The notes under the pieces: generated by a model
The model's input: the letters and a program-made list of their open reading frames with translations, nothing else
Told to the model about the DNA's origin: nothing
The model's database searches: none
Source of the DNA: Aurantiacibacter zhengii
Lineage (GTDB): Bacteria > Pseudomonadota > Alphaproteobacteria > Sphingomonadales > Sphingomonadaceae
Direction: 5' to 3'
Length of the DNA stretch: 64,000 nt
Assembly: GCF_003584125.1 (NCBI RefSeq)
Contig: NZ_QXFL01000002.1
Location: 62,001-126,000, forward strand
Shown here: piece after piece, positions 27,796-38,504 of the stretch
Numbering within the stretch: the stretch's first letter is position 1
Layout of the letters: every line of letters starts with the position of its first letter
Made by a program: the position numbers and the translations under genes

Positions 27796-29373
27796 ATGGC
27801 CTCCTCGCAAGATAACCGTCCCGTCCTTGTCCCCGTCCTGGGTGACCAGCTAACCCGCGCCCTCGCTTCCATCAGGGGCCGCACCAAGGATGACACCGTC
27901 ATCCTGATGATGGAAGTGTGGGACGAGGCGACTTACGTGCGCCACCATAAGCAGAAGATCGCGCTGATCTTTTCCGCCATGCGCCACTTCGCCGCCGAAT
28001 TGCGCAACGCGGGCTGGCAGGTCGATTACATCCGTCTGGACGACGAAGACAATTCCGGCAGCTTCACCGGCGAAGTCGCCCGCGCCGTGGAGCGTCACGA
28101 CCCTCGCGCCATCCACGTGGTGGAAGCGGGCGAGTGGCGCGTGCAGCAGGCCATCGAGGAATGGCCGGACAAGTTCGACTGCGACGTGGATATCCTGCCA
28201 GACGATCGCTTCGTCGCCTCCATCGCCGAATTCCGCGAATGGGCGGAGGATCGTGACACTTTCCGGATGGAATTCTTCTACCGCGAGATGCGGCGCAAGA
28301 CGGGCTTGCTGATGACCGCGGACGACAAGCCCGAAGGCGGCGAGTGGAATCTCGACAAGCAGAACCGCGAGAGCCCCGAAAATGATATGGACCCGCCCGA
28401 ACGCGCGAAGTTCGAACCGGACGAGATCACCTGCGAGGTGATCGCGCTGGTGGAGGAACAGTTCGGCGAACATTTCGGCAGCCTCGAGACATTCTGCTGG
28501 CCCGTCACCCGCGATGAGGCAGAGGAAGCCGCCGACCGCTTCTTCGCCGAACGGATCGAGAAGTTCGGCCCCTATCAGGATGCGATGGTCCACGGGCAGG
28601 ACGATCTCTATCACTCGATGCTGTCCACCAGCATCAACTTGGGCCTGCTCGATCCGCTGGAGCTTTGCCGGCGTGCGGAGCAGGCCTATCGCGATGGCAA
28701 GGCACCGCTCAACAGCGTGGAGGGTTTCATCCGCCAGCTGATCGGCTGGCGCGAGTATGTGCGCGGATTCTACTGGTATTTCATGCCCGGCCTGGAAAGC
28801 GCGAACCAGTTGAACGCCCAGCGCGGCCTGCCGGAATTCTACTGGACCGGCGAGACCGACATGCGCTGCCTGGCCGACTGCGTGCGCTCCACCCGCGACA
28901 ATGCCCACGCGCATCACATCCAACGGCTGATGGTGCTGGGCAATTTTGCCCTGCTGGCAGGCGTGAACCCGCGCGAGGTGCAGGACTGGTATCTTGTCGT
29001 CTATGCCGATGCCTACGAATGGGTCGAGCTTCCCAACGTGAGCGCCATGATCCTCTACGCCGATGGCGGCAAGCTGGCGTCGAAACCTTATGCGGCCAGC
29101 GGCAATTACATCAACAAGATGAGCGATTACTGCAAGGAATGCAGATACTCGCCAGCCAAGAAAACCGGCGAAGGTGCCTGTCCGTTCAACCCGCTCTACT
29201 GGCACTTCATGCACCGCCACCGAGACCGGCTGGAGCAGAACCACCGGATCGGTCGCATCTATTCCACGTGGGATCGCATGGGTGAGGAGAAGCAGCGCAA
29301 ATATCTCGACAGCGCGGAGGCGTTCCTCGATGTGTTGGAGCCTGCGAAGAAGACATGGGCAAGAAACGGCTGA
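27796..29373 (+). CDS. Iron-sulfur bacterial cryptochrome/photolyase (FeS-BCP, PhrB/CryB type)
   Basis: 525 residues from the ATG at 27796 (an in-frame TTG lies at 27787). The N-terminus LVPVLGDQL is the DPRP family antenna-domain start. Four Cys expected for the 4Fe-4S cluster are visible: one in GETDMRC, and YCKECRYS plus GACPFNPLYW near the C-terminus. FAD-domain sequences LGWREYVRGFYW-like (LIGWREYVRGFYWYF) and NAHAHHIQRLMVLGNFALL are intact. Agrobacterium PhrB repairs 6-4 photoproducts and Rhodobacter CryB also affects gene expression. Its proximity to the LOV kinase and Ada fits light and DNA damage biology. Confidence 0.93.
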   Translation: MASSQDNRPVLVPVLGDQLTRALASIRGRTKDDTVILMMEVWDEATYVRHHKQKIALIFSAMRHFAAELRNAGWQVDYIRLDDEDNSGSFTGEVARAVERHDPRAIHVVEAGEWRVQQAIEEWPDKFDCDVDILPDDRFVASIAEFREWAEDRDTFRMEFFYREMRRKTGLLMTADDKPEGGEWNLDKQNRESPENDMDPPERAKFEPDEITCEVIALVEEQFGEHFGSLETFCWPVTRDEAEEAADRFFAERIEKFGPYQDAMVHGQDDLYHSMLSTSINLGLLDPLELCRRAEQAYRDGKAPLNSVEGFIRQLIGWREYVRGFYWYFMPGLESANQLNAQRGLPEFYWTGETDMRCLADCVRSTRDNAHAHHIQRLMVLGNFALLAGVNPREVQDWYLVVYADAYEWVELPNVSAMILYADGGKLASKPYAASGNYINKMSDYCKECRYSPAKKTGEGACPFNPLYWHFMHRHRDRLEQNHRIGRIYSTWDRMGEEKQRKYLDSAEAFLDVLEPAKKTWARNG

Positions 29374-29413
29374 CCGGTTGTCGCGCTGGACGCCCGGCCC
29401 TCCGCAGTAGAGG

Positions 29414-30457
29414 CTATTCGCCCTTCTCCCGCCGCAGCAGTTCTGCCTTTATATCCGTACCGTAGGCATATCCACCCAGCCCGCCGCCTGTCGCGATCAC
29501 GCGGTGGCAGGGGATAAGCACTGCGATATTGTTGGCGCCGTTCGCGCCGCCTACCGCGCGACTGGCTTTCGGCTTGCCCAGCGCGGCAGCGAGCTGGCCG
29601 TAACTGCGCGTCTCGCCTGCCGGAATGCGCCGCAGTTCCTCCCACACGCGTTGCTGGAAGGCGGTTCCCTGCACGTCGAGCGGAATATCCTGTCCGGTCC
29701 CGGGTTTCTCGACCGCTGCGACCACCTGTTCGAACAGGGTGCGAAACTGCTCACCCCCCTCGACCAGTTGCGCCTTCGGGAAGCGGGCGTGCAAGTCAGC
29801 CTTCCCCTCGTTGAACGATAGGCGGCATACACCCTTTTCAGTGGCCGCCACCAGCATGGTGCCCAGCGTGGTGTCGATCACGGCGTAATGGATCGTGTGT
29901 CCCTGCCCGCCATCGCGGCGATCACTGGCGCTCATGCCTTGGGTCATGGCCTGTCCCTTCATGTCGTCGTAAAATCGCGAGGGCGCGGAATAGCCCGCCT
30001 CGTAAATGGCGTCGGTCACGCGCTCTTGCCGGGCCAGGGCCTCGCCCGCGCGTTCGCGTCTGAGAGCGCGGGCATAGACTGCTGGCGACATCCCCACGGC
30101 GCGGCTGAACACGCGTTGCAGGTGCGTGGACGAATATCCTGTCGCCGCGCCCAGCCGTTCAAGTGAAACCGGCCCCTCGGCATCGCGCAGGATTTCCAGT
30201 GTCCGCAGCACGGCGGCCTCCTCACGCGATTGCTGGTCCGGCGCGCAGCGCTTGCACGCGCGCAGGCCCACAGCCTCTGCATCGAGGGGGGTGGCGTAAA
30301 ACCGGACATTCTTTCGCATCGGCGCACGGGCCGGACACGAGGGACGGCAATAAATGCCAGTGGAATGTACGCCGGTCACGAACACGCCGTCGAACCGTCG
30401 GTCCTTGGCCAGCGCGATTCGCCAGCGGTCTTCATCGGTGAGGTCTTTGTCGGTCAT
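29414..30457 (-). CDS. ada: Ada: regulator and O6-methylguanine-DNA methyltransferase
   Basis: 347 residues with both halves intact. N-Ada: YCRPSC and CKRC supply four zinc-binding Cys, one of which accepts methyl from phosphotriesters. An AraC-type HTH follows (SLERLGAATGYSSTHLQRVFSRAVG). C-Ada: LIPCHRVIATGGGLGGYA with active-site Cys and the Arg finger region RAVGGANGANN. Repairs alkylated DNA and activates its own regulon once methylated. Convergent with the photolyase gene, 40 bp apart. Confidence 0.95.
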   Translation of the reverse strand: MTDKDLTDEDRWRIALAKDRRFDGVFVTGVHSTGIYCRPSCPARAPMRKNVRFYATPLDAEAVGLRACKRCAPDQQSREEAAVLRTLEILRDAEGPVSLERLGAATGYSSTHLQRVFSRAVGMSPAVYARALRRERAGEALARQERVTDAIYEAGYSAPSRFYDDMKGQAMTQGMSASDRRDGGQGHTIHYAVIDTTLGTMLVAATEKGVCRLSFNEGKADLHARFPKAQLVEGGEQFRTLFEQVVAAVEKPGTGQDIPLDVQGTAFQQRVWEELRRIPAGETRSYGQLAAALGKPKASRAVGGANGANNIAVLIPCHRVIATGGGLGGYAYGTDIKAELLRREKGE

Positions 30458-30538
30458 GCCACGGATATGTCAGAAGCCTCGAAACTGCGCGTCCCGAAGC
30501 TTGCGGTCAATCCACACTGGTATAGAAGCCGCAGCCAT

Positions 30539-32128
30539 ATGCATCGCATTGCTGCCCTTCTCGTCCTGTGGTTTGCCGCTTTGGCGCTCAGCCCAGCCCC
30601 CGCCGCAGCCGATCAGGCAGACATAGAGGCGGCGGCGCGCGGCGTGGTGCGAGTCATTATCATAGGAAAGGACGGGGACGAGATTTTCCCCGTGTCGCAC
30701 GGCACCGGGTTTGCAGTTGGCGGCGCCCGCGTCGTCACCAACGCCCATGTGGTGCAGGAAGCAATTGACGACCAGCGCTTGAATATCGGTGTCGTACCGG
30801 CAGAAGGCGCAGAGGCGGTCTATGCCCGCATTGTTTCGGTCAGCCCGCGCAACGACCTTGCCTTGCTGGAACTGACAGAGCCGCTGGGCCTGCCGCCGCT
30901 CACCATTTCGGGCAATCCGGCGCAGTCGGGCGCGGTGACCGCGGTCGGCTATCCGCTCAACGTAGACCGGGCACAGGGCCTTGGACAGTCGGACATCTTC
31001 CGCGCCCAGCCCCCTGTTACCGCCACCGGTTTCCTCTCGGGCCGACGGCCAAGCCGGGAGTTCGACACCATCCTGCACACGGCCCCCATCGCCCGCGGCA
31101 ATTCCGGTGGCCCCCTGCTGGACGATTGCGGCCGGGTGATCGGCGTCAACAGTTTCGGTACCGAAAGCGCGGGATCCGATGCGGAGTTCTTCTTTGCCAT
31201 CAGCACCCGCGAGTTGCTGCCCTTCCTGCGCGCCAACGACGTGCAGCCGCGGCTGAACTCGCTGCCGTGCCGGAGTCTCGCCGATCTGGAGGAAGAAGAG
31301 ATCGCCCGCGCCGAAGCGCAGGCCCGTGCCGAAGCCGACCGCGCGGAGCGGGAGGCAGAGGCGCTGGCCCAGCAGACTGCCGAAACCCGCCGCACCATTA
31401 CATATGAAGTGATGGAATCGCGGACCAACGGCATGGCTCTGTCGCTGCTGCTGCTGATCGTGGCACTGGGTGCAGGCGGCGTGGCGGCGTTCGGCCACAT
31501 TCAGCGCGACATGCGCTTGCGCGCCATCGGCGGCGCGGCGGCCCTGGTCGCGGTAGTTGGTTCCCTCATCGCCTGGGTTTCGCGCCCTGCCTTTGCCGAA
31601 ATCGACGAGCGGGTGGAACAGACCCTGCGCGAAGGAGCCGAGGAAGAAGGCCCCACCGGCGCCATTGCCGCGCCCGAAGCGACCACTTCGGGCGCGACAA
31701 GCCTCTCCTGCGTACTCGATACCGACCGCAGCCGCGTGGTGGGTGATCCCGAGGATGATATCGCCATCGAATGGTCCGGCGATGGCTGCATCAATGGCCG
31801 CACCCAGTACGGCTTTACCAGCGGACGCTGGACCCGCGTGTTCGTGCCCGCCAACGAAGCCGCGGTTTCCGTCAACCGCTTCGACCCGGATGCCGGCGAG
31901 CTGGTGATGGAACGGTATCTGCTGGATCTTGCTGCGATGCGACAGGCGCGCACCGCACGCGGCCAGTTCGTCGCCCCCGAATGCGGCGCCGATCAGCAGG
32001 CGTCGATCAAGCTGGCAGATGATCAGGCGGCCATCATGGACGCCATTCCGCAGAGACCTAACGAACGGCTTGTATATAGATGCGGACCGGCCATGGAGCA
32101 GGCGCCCCAGGGCGCGGGCGAAGGCTGA
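30539..32128 (+). CDS. Secreted/membrane trypsin-like serine protease with C-terminal extension
   Basis: 529 residues. A signal peptide ends at APAAADQ. The trypsin-like domain has His in TNAHVVQEA, Asp in RNDLALLEL and Ser in IARGNSGGPLLDD, with GTGFAVGGARV ahead, the HtrA/S1C layout, but no PDZ domain. A charged helix (EEEIARAEAQARAEADRAER-like) is followed by two membrane helices (LSLLLLIVALGAGGVAAFG and IGGAAALVAVVGSLIAWV), then a roughly 160-residue domain with conserved Cys pairs. It overlaps no neighbour and is divergent from ada. Role likely envelope quality control or signalling. Confidence 0.82.
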   Translation: MHRIAALLVLWFAALALSPAPAAADQADIEAAARGVVRVIIIGKDGDEIFPVSHGTGFAVGGARVVTNAHVVQEAIDDQRLNIGVVPAEGAEAVYARIVSVSPRNDLALLELTEPLGLPPLTISGNPAQSGAVTAVGYPLNVDRAQGLGQSDIFRAQPPVTATGFLSGRRPSREFDTILHTAPIARGNSGGPLLDDCGRVIGVNSFGTESAGSDAEFFFAISTRELLPFLRANDVQPRLNSLPCRSLADLEEEEIARAEAQARAEADRAEREAEALAQQTAETRRTITYEVMESRTNGMALSLLLLIVALGAGGVAAFGHIQRDMRLRAIGGAAALVAVVGSLIAWVSRPAFAEIDERVEQTLREGAEEEGPTGAIAAPEATTSGATSLSCVLDTDRSRVVGDPEDDIAIEWSGDGCINGRTQYGFTSGRWTRVFVPANEAAVSVNRFDPDAGELVMERYLLDLAAMRQARTARGQFVAPECGADQQASIKLADDQAAIMDAIPQRPNERLVYRCGPAMEQAPQGAGEG

Positions 32129-32374
32129 CCAAACGAAGGCGACTTTTCGTCTTCGGGACAAGTTATCGTATCCCGTTCGAAACCGTCACTGCGATGGATA
32201 TCGGGCGCAACCCTTGCGAGTCTGGGCAACGCAGCCGAAAACCTCCCCTCCGCCGGGTTGCATCCCCCGCCACCCGATGCTAGTCGCGCGCCAGCTTTGG
32301 AGGGGTGCATCGCGCGCCCCGATTCCCTTGCGACCAGTTTTTTCCGTTACTCGGACCTTGAAGGACACACGCGC
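32129..32374 (+). other. Gap before atpH (atp operon leader)
   Basis: About 246 bp without a convincing gene. It contains a 9-bp hairpin CGAAGGCGA/TCGTCTTCG (32134-32156 region) just after the protease gene and a GGGG-N-CCCC hairpin near 32301-32320. The atp promoter must lie here but I cannot assign -35/-10 elements with confidence. Confidence 0.35.
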
Positions 32375-32932
32375 GTGGAGCTTTCCGCCGGTATTCAGGC
32401 CAGCCTAGCAGGGCGTTATGCCTCGGCCCTTTTCGATCTTGCCAGTGAGGCTGGCACGGTAACCGCCGTCGAATCCGATCTCGACACGCTCGATGCCGCC
32501 TTGCGCGAATCGGCAGACCTCTCAGCGGTTATTGCCAACCCCGAAATCAGCCGGTCGCAGCTGTCTGCCATCATGGCAGGTGTTGCCGATCATCTTGGCC
32601 TTTCGGCGCTGACGAAAAACTTCCTCGGTGTGCTGGCGGACAACCGCCGCGTGTCGAAACTGCCGGCCATGATCCGCGCTTTTCACATGATTGCCGCCGC
32701 CCAGCGCGGCGAGGTGCAGGCCGAAGTCGCCTCCGCCCACGCTCTCACCGATCTCCAGTTGCAGGAACTGGAAAGCAAGCTGCGCGCCCGCGAAGGCCGC
32801 ACGGTGAAACTCAAATCGCGCGTCGATCCCGAACTTCTGGGCGGGCTCGTCGTCACCATCGGTTCGAAGCGTATCGACAGCTCGATCCGCACCCGTCTCA
32901 ACTCCCTCGCCCAGGCCATGAAGACCGCCTGA
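32375..32932 (+). CDS. atpH: ATP synthase F1 subunit delta
   Basis: 185 residues. [17 protein letters not shown] at the N-terminus and [21 protein letters not shown] at the C-terminus are the OSCP/delta signatures. It joins F1 to the peripheral stalk. The GTG at 32375 is chosen because AAGGA sits 9 bases before it and MELSAGIQ fits the family start; the open frame extends further upstream without support. First gene of the F1 operon; the Fo genes are elsewhere, as usual in alphaproteobacteria. Confidence 0.92.
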   Translation: MELSAGIQASLAGRYASALFDLASEAGTVTAVESDLDTLDAALRESADLSAVIANPEISRSQLSAIMAGVADHLGLSALTKNFLGVLADNRRVSKLPAMIRAFHMIAAAQRGEVQAEVASAHALTDLQLQELESKLRAREGRTVKLKSRVDPELLGGLVVTIGSKRIDSSIRTRLNSLAQAMKTA

Positions 32933-32961
32933 GTAGCCATATCTAAAGAAGGCTGATTGCA

Positions 32962-34491
32962 ATGGATATCCGCGCCGCAGAAATTTCCAAGGTCATCAAG
33001 GACCAGATCGCCAACTTCGGCACCGAAGCCGAAGTGAGCGAAGTCGGCTCCGTCCTCTCCGTGGGTGACGGTATCGCCCGCATCCACGGCCTCGACAGTG
33101 TTCAGGCCGGTGAGATGGTGCAGTTCTCCAACGGCATCCAGGGCATGGCCCTGAACCTCGAAGCCGACAACGTCGGTGTCGTGATCTTCGGCTCTGACGC
33201 CGAGATCAAGGAAGGCGATGTCGTAAAGCGTACCGGTACCATCGTGGACGTGCCCGTGGGCAAGGGCCTGCTGGGCCGCGTGGTGGACGCGCTTGGCAAT
33301 CCGATCGATGGCAAGGGCCCGATCTCCGACGTGAAGCGCATGCGCGTGGAACAGAAGGCTCCCGGCATCATCCCGCGTAAGTCGGTTGACGAGCCCGTGC
33401 AGTCCGGCCTCAAGGCCATCGACGCTCTCGTGCCCGTTGGCCGTGGCCAGCGCGAACTGATCATCGGTGACCGCCAGACCGGCAAGAGCGCCGTGGCGAT
33501 CGATACCTTCATCAACCAGAAGGATGCGCACGCCGGCGACGACGAGAAGAAGAAGCTCTACTGCATCTACGTTGCCGTGGGCCAGAAGCGCTCCACCGTC
33601 GCGCAGATCGTGAAGAGCCTCGAGGAAAACGGCGCGATGGATTACACCATCGTGGTGGCCGCTACCGCATCGGAGCCCGCTCCGCTGCAGTACCTCGCGC
33701 CCTACACCGGCGCCGCCATGGGCGAATTCTTCCGCGACAACGGCATGCACGCCGTGATCGTTTACGACGACCTTTCCAAGCAGGCCGTGGCTTATCGCCA
33801 GATGTCGCTGCTGCTGCGTCGTCCTCCGGGCCGTGAAGCCTATCCGGGTGACGTGTTCTACCTGCACTCTCGCCTGCTGGAACGCGCCGCCAAGATGAAC
33901 GACGAAAACGGGGGCGGCTCGCTCACCGCGCTGCCGATCATCGAAACGCAGGCCGGCGACGTGTCGGCGTACATCCCGACCAACGTGATCTCGATCACCG
34001 ACGGCCAGATCTTCCTCGAAACCGCCCTGTTCTATCAGGGCATCCGTCCCGCCATCAACGTGGGTCTGTCGGTTAGCCGCGTGGGCGGTGCCGCACAGAC
34101 CAAGGCGATGAAGAAGGTGGCAGGCTCCATCAAGTTGGAGCTGGCGCAGTACCGCGAAATGGCGGCCTTCGCCCAGTTCGGTTCGGACCTCGATCCCTCC
34201 ACGCAGAAGCTGCTGAACCGCGGCGCGCGCCTTACCGAGCTGCTGAAGCAGCCGCAGTTCTCGCCGATGCCGGTGGAAGAGCAGGTCGTGTCGATCTTCG
34301 CGGGCACCAACGGCTACATCGATAGCGTCGCCGTCGACCGCGTGACCGAATACGAAGCCGCGATGCTCAGCTACATGCGCAACGAACACGCCGATGTCCT
34401 GAAGACCATTGCCGACACCGGCAAGTTCGAAGACGACACCCGTGACAAGGTGAAGAGCGCGCTCGACACCTTCGCCAAGCAGTTCGCCTAA
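32962..34491 (+). CDS. atpA: ATP synthase F1 subunit alpha
   Basis: 509 residues. Non-catalytic nucleotide-binding subunit of F1. P-loop GDRQTGKSA (about residue 170) and the ATP synthase alpha/beta signature [13 protein letters not shown] are present. [15 protein letters not shown] is the typical N-terminus. Twenty-nine bases after atpH. Confidence 0.98.
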   Translation: MDIRAAEISKVIKDQIANFGTEAEVSEVGSVLSVGDGIARIHGLDSVQAGEMVQFSNGIQGMALNLEADNVGVVIFGSDAEIKEGDVVKRTGTIVDVPVGKGLLGRVVDALGNPIDGKGPISDVKRMRVEQKAPGIIPRKSVDEPVQSGLKAIDALVPVGRGQRELIIGDRQTGKSAVAIDTFINQKDAHAGDDEKKKLYCIYVAVGQKRSTVAQIVKSLEENGAMDYTIVVAATASEPAPLQYLAPYTGAAMGEFFRDNGMHAVIVYDDLSKQAVAYRQMSLLLRRPPGREAYPGDVFYLHSRLLERAAKMNDENGGGSLTALPIIETQAGDVSAYIPTNVISITDGQIFLETALFYQGIRPAINVGLSVSRVGGAAQTKAMKKVAGSIKLELAQYREMAAFAQFGSDLDPSTQKLLNRGARLTELLKQPQFSPMPVEEQVVSIFAGTNGYIDSVAVDRVTEYEAAMLSYMRNEHADVLKTIADTGKFEDDTRDKVKSALDTFAKQFA

Positions 34492-34523
34492 GTCCGGTAA
34501 ATCGAGAACAATAGGGAGCCGAA

Positions 34524-35393
34524 ATGGCTAGCCTCAAGGAACTCAAGGACCGGATCAAGTCGGTCAAGTCCACGCAGAAGATCACCAAGGCCAAGCAGAT
34601 GGTCGCGGCGGCAAAACTGCGCAAGGCACAGGCTGCTGCCGAGGCTGCGCGTCCGTATGCGGAGCGTCTGGCAGGGGTCATGGGCTCGCTCGCCAGCAAG
34701 GTGAGCGGGGACAGCGCCCCGCTGCTGCTTCGCGGCACCGGTTCCAACCAGCGTCACCTGCTGGTGGTGGTGAACACCGACAAGGGCCTGTGCGGCGGTC
34801 TCAACGCGAACATCGTGAAAGAGGCCAAGAAGCAGGCGCGCAAGCTGATCGCAGAGGGCAAGGACGTGACCTTCTACCTCGTCGGCAAGAAGGGCCGCGC
34901 ACCGATCAAGCGCGACTACGCCAGCAAGATCGAGCACCACTACGACACCAGCGACATGCGCAATCCCGACTTCGAGGAAGCGGAAAAGATTGCCGATGAC
35001 CTGGTGGCGCGGTTCGAGAAGGGCGAATTCGACATCGCCCACCTCGTCTACCCGGTGTTCAAGAGCGCGCTGGCGCAGGACCCCACCACGGTGCAGCTGC
35101 TGCCCGTGCCGGCTCCCGAAGACACGCCCGCCTCCGATGCAGCCGTGGAATACGAGCCGGACGAGGAGGAAATCCTCGAAGACCTGCTGCCGCGCTATAT
35201 CAAGACGCAGCTTTTCGGTGCCCTGCTGGAACGCGAGGCTTCCGAACAGGGTGCCTCGATGACCGCCATGGACAACGCAACGCGCAACGCCGGTGAACTG
35301 ATCGACAAGCTGACGATCCAGTACAACCGCAGCCGCCAGGCCGCGATTACCACCGAACTTATTGAAATCATTGCGGGCGCTGAAGCGCTCTAA
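34524..35393 (+). CDS. atpG: ATP synthase F1 subunit gamma
   Basis: 289 residues. Rotor shaft of F1. The N-terminal coiled helix ([20 protein letters not shown]) and the C-terminal ATP synthase gamma signature [15 protein letters not shown] are clear. An acidic insert near residues 205-218 ([14 protein letters not shown]) resembles that of other alphaproteobacteria. Preceded by a GGAG ribosome binding site. Confidence 0.97.
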   Translation: MASLKELKDRIKSVKSTQKITKAKQMVAAAKLRKAQAAAEAARPYAERLAGVMGSLASKVSGDSAPLLLRGTGSNQRHLLVVVNTDKGLCGGLNANIVKEAKKQARKLIAEGKDVTFYLVGKKGRAPIKRDYASKIEHHYDTSDMRNPDFEEAEKIADDLVARFEKGEFDIAHLVYPVFKSALAQDPTTVQLLPVPAPEDTPASDAAVEYEPDEEEILEDLLPRYIKTQLFGALLEREASEQGASMTAMDNATRNAGELIDKLTIQYNRSRQAAITTELIEIIAGAEAL

Positions 35394-35407
35394 CGCCGGA
35401 AATCACT

Positions 35408-35758
35408 GTGAAAAAGCTTACTCTCACCCTGTCCCTGATCGCCCCCATGTTCGCGCTGGCCGCGTGCGGCGAGGAACCTGCTCCGGAACCGGCGCCTGCC
35501 GAGGTTGCAGCGCCCGAACCCACGCCTTCTGCCCCCGCACCCGACGAAGAGCTGTTCGCCCAGCTCTATGCCGCTGCCTGCCCTGAAGCAGAGCCCGTCA
35601 GCACCTCGGTATGCCGCCGCGCGATGGGCGCCGAGACCGTCTCGTGCGAATTCGGCCTGGGCGAGGATGAATACCTGCGTAACGACGCGACACTCGAACT
35701 CGACGAAACCGGCGAAGCATGGGCCATCGCCGATGCAGACGCCGTTTGCTCGCAATAG
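35408..35758 (+). CDS. Small Pro/Glu-rich lipoprotein inside the atp operon
   Basis: 116 residues from a GTG, 15 bases after atpG. A lipoprotein signal peptide (KKLTLTLSLIAPMFALAAC) has a lipobox LAAC at residue 17-20, then a Pro/Ala/Glu linker (EPAPEPAPAEVAAPEPTPSAPAP region) and a 60-residue domain with four further Cys (AAACPEAE, SVCRR, VSCEFG, AVCSQ). It lies between atpG and atpD, the two genes usually adjacent, with 50 bp after it. No family is recognised. Co-transcription with F1 genes is inferred from spacing; the product should be outside the cytoplasm, so it is not an F1 subunit. Confidence 0.8.
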   Translation: MKKLTLTLSLIAPMFALAACGEEPAPEPAPAEVAAPEPTPSAPAPDEELFAQLYAAACPEAEPVSTSVCRRAMGAETVSCEFGLGEDEYLRNDATLELDETGEAWAIADADAVCSQ

Positions 35759-35766
35759 TTTTTTGA

Positions 35767-37266
<1,500 letters not shown>

Positions 37267-37271
37267 GTCAC

Positions 37272-37529
37272 ATGGCACTGCATTTCGAACTGGTCACGCC
37301 GAGCAAGCTGGTCCGCTCCGAGGACGTCCACATGGTGGTCGTGCCCGGTGCCGAGGGCGAATTCGGCGTGCTGGAGGGCCACGCGCCCTTTATGTCCACC
37401 GTGCGCGACGGCACGGTGCAGGTCTACAAGACCGAGGGCGCCGCGCCTGAAAATATCGAAGTGCGCGGCGGCTTTGCCGAAGTGGGCGACAAGGGCCTGA
37501 CCGTGCTGGCGGAGCACGTCGAGGACTGA
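37272..37529 (+). CDS. atpC: ATP synthase F1 subunit epsilon, short form
   Basis: 85 residues. The N-terminal beta-sandwich is present ([37 protein letters not shown] in two parts). The C-terminal helical hairpin of about 50 residues, which inhibits ATP hydrolysis in many bacteria, is absent: the protein stops after TVLAEHVED. Some alphaproteobacteria use a separate zeta inhibitor instead. Last gene of the F1 operon, before a terminator. Confidence 0.93.
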   Translation: MALHFELVTPSKLVRSEDVHMVVVPGAEGEFGVLEGHAPFMSTVRDGTVQVYKTEGAAPENIEVRGGFAEVGDKGLTVLAEHVED

Positions 37530-37561
37530 TCGTCCTGTTGATCGGACACCGAATTACTCGA

Positions 37562-37595
37562 GGGGTCGCGGCGCAAGCTGCGGCCCCTTGTGTTT
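37562..37595 (+). terminator. Intrinsic terminator of the atp operon
   Basis: GGGGTCGCGGC (37562-37572) pairs with GCTGCGGCCCC (37577-37587) around GCAA, with two G-T wobbles, followed by TTGTGTTT. It ends the atpHAGDC unit and separates the methyltransferase gene. Confidence 0.75.
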
Positions 37596-37653
37596 GGGGC
37601 AGAGTATTCTGCGGCCTGTGGATCGCACCAAGCGCAACGGCGTTTTAACAGGG

Positions 37654-38223
37654 ATGCGACCTCACCTCATCTTCTCCGCCCTGGCCAGCCTGGCGATGAC
37701 CTCCTGCGTCGATACCAGCCAGGATATCCATTACATCCCCACACCGCCCGCCGTGGTGAGCGAGATGCTGCGGCTTGCCGAGATCGAGGACGGCGATGTC
37801 CTTTACGATCTGGGATCGGGCGACGGTCGTATCCCGATTGCCGCCGCGCGCGAGTACGGCATCCGCGCGGTCGGCATCGAAATTGACGACGGGCTTCTTG
37901 AAGAAGCGCGCGCCAATGCCCGCGCCGCTGGGGTCGAACATCTCGTGGAGTTCCGCAAGCAGGACCTCTTCACCACAGATCTGTCAGGCGTAGACACCCT
38001 GGCGCTGTATCTGGGGCCGACGCAGAACCTGCGCCTGCGGGCCCGGATCATGGAGCAGATGGAACCCGGTTCACGGGTCGTAAGCCATGCTTTCGCCATG
38101 GGCGGCTGGCAGCCCGATGTCGAAAAGACGGTCGAGAACCGCAAGGTCTTCAAATGGACCGTTCCCGAAACTTTCATCGACGGGTTCCCTGCTGCCGATG
38201 CCACTGCGGAGAGCGGCGGCTAA
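37654..38223 (+). CDS. FAM173-like class I SAM methyltransferase with lipoprotein-type leader
   Basis: 189 residues. The leader MRPHLIFSALASLAMTSCVD looks like a lipoprotein signal (Cys at residue 18). The domain begins YIPTPPAVVSEMLRLAEI and contains YDLGSGDGRIPIAAA (SAM-binding motif I), GIEIDDGLLEEARANA, RKQDLF, and GSRVVSHAFAMGGWQPD. This arrangement resembles FAM173-type lysine methyltransferases (mitochondrial members modify ATP synthase c subunit and ADP/ATP carrier). Start uncertain: CAGGG abuts the ATG. It follows the atp terminator and ends overlapping the convergent HNH gene. The target and topology are unknown. Confidence 0.7.
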   Translation: MRPHLIFSALASLAMTSCVDTSQDIHYIPTPPAVVSEMLRLAEIEDGDVLYDLGSGDGRIPIAAAREYGIRAVGIEIDDGLLEEARANARAAGVEHLVEFRKQDLFTTDLSGVDTLALYLGPTQNLRLRARIMEQMEPGSRVVSHAFAMGGWQPDVEKTVENRKVFKWTVPETFIDGFPAADATAESGG

Positions 38224-38504
38224 CCTTTCGGGCGGCGCGTTGGCGCGTGGAAATCCGGCGGCTTGTCGGCAATCCAGTCGAGAAACTTCGCGACCTCCAG
38301 ATTTGCCACCAGGGGCGCTCGTGCGCCGTCGATCCGCGCCAGCTCGGCATTGGTGAAATGAGCATGGATCGTCCGGTGGCAAATAGGATGGACTGGCACG
38401 GTCTCCCGCCCCTTCTTCGCCTTGGGAACAACGTGATGCCACTGCACGCGGCGCCCCAGCGGCCTGTCGCAAAGCCAGCAGGTTTCAGGTTTCTCCGAAC
38501 TCAT
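38220..38504 (-). CDS. Small HNH endonuclease domain protein
   Basis: 94 residues. CWLCDRP (zinc pair), VQWHHVVPKAKKG (HH of the beta-beta-alpha metal site), and HPICHRTIHAHFTNAEL form a complete HNH motif. Stand-alone HNH proteins of this size occur widely in sphingomonads; roles range from mobile-element nuclease to restriction. There is no nearby intron, phage or methylase specific to it. The stop overlaps that of the convergent methyltransferase. Confidence 0.82.
   Translation of the reverse strand: MSSEKPETCWLCDRPLGRRVQWHHVVPKAKKGRETVPVHPICHRTIHAHFTNAELARIDGARAPLVANLEVAKFLDWIADKPPDFHAPTRRPKG

Noticed and set aside
32683-34389. Long minus-strand open frame (about 568 codons) opposite atpA
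   Set aside because: Composition is His/Val/Asp-rich antisense of a highly biased gene; atpA on the plus strand is unquestionable.
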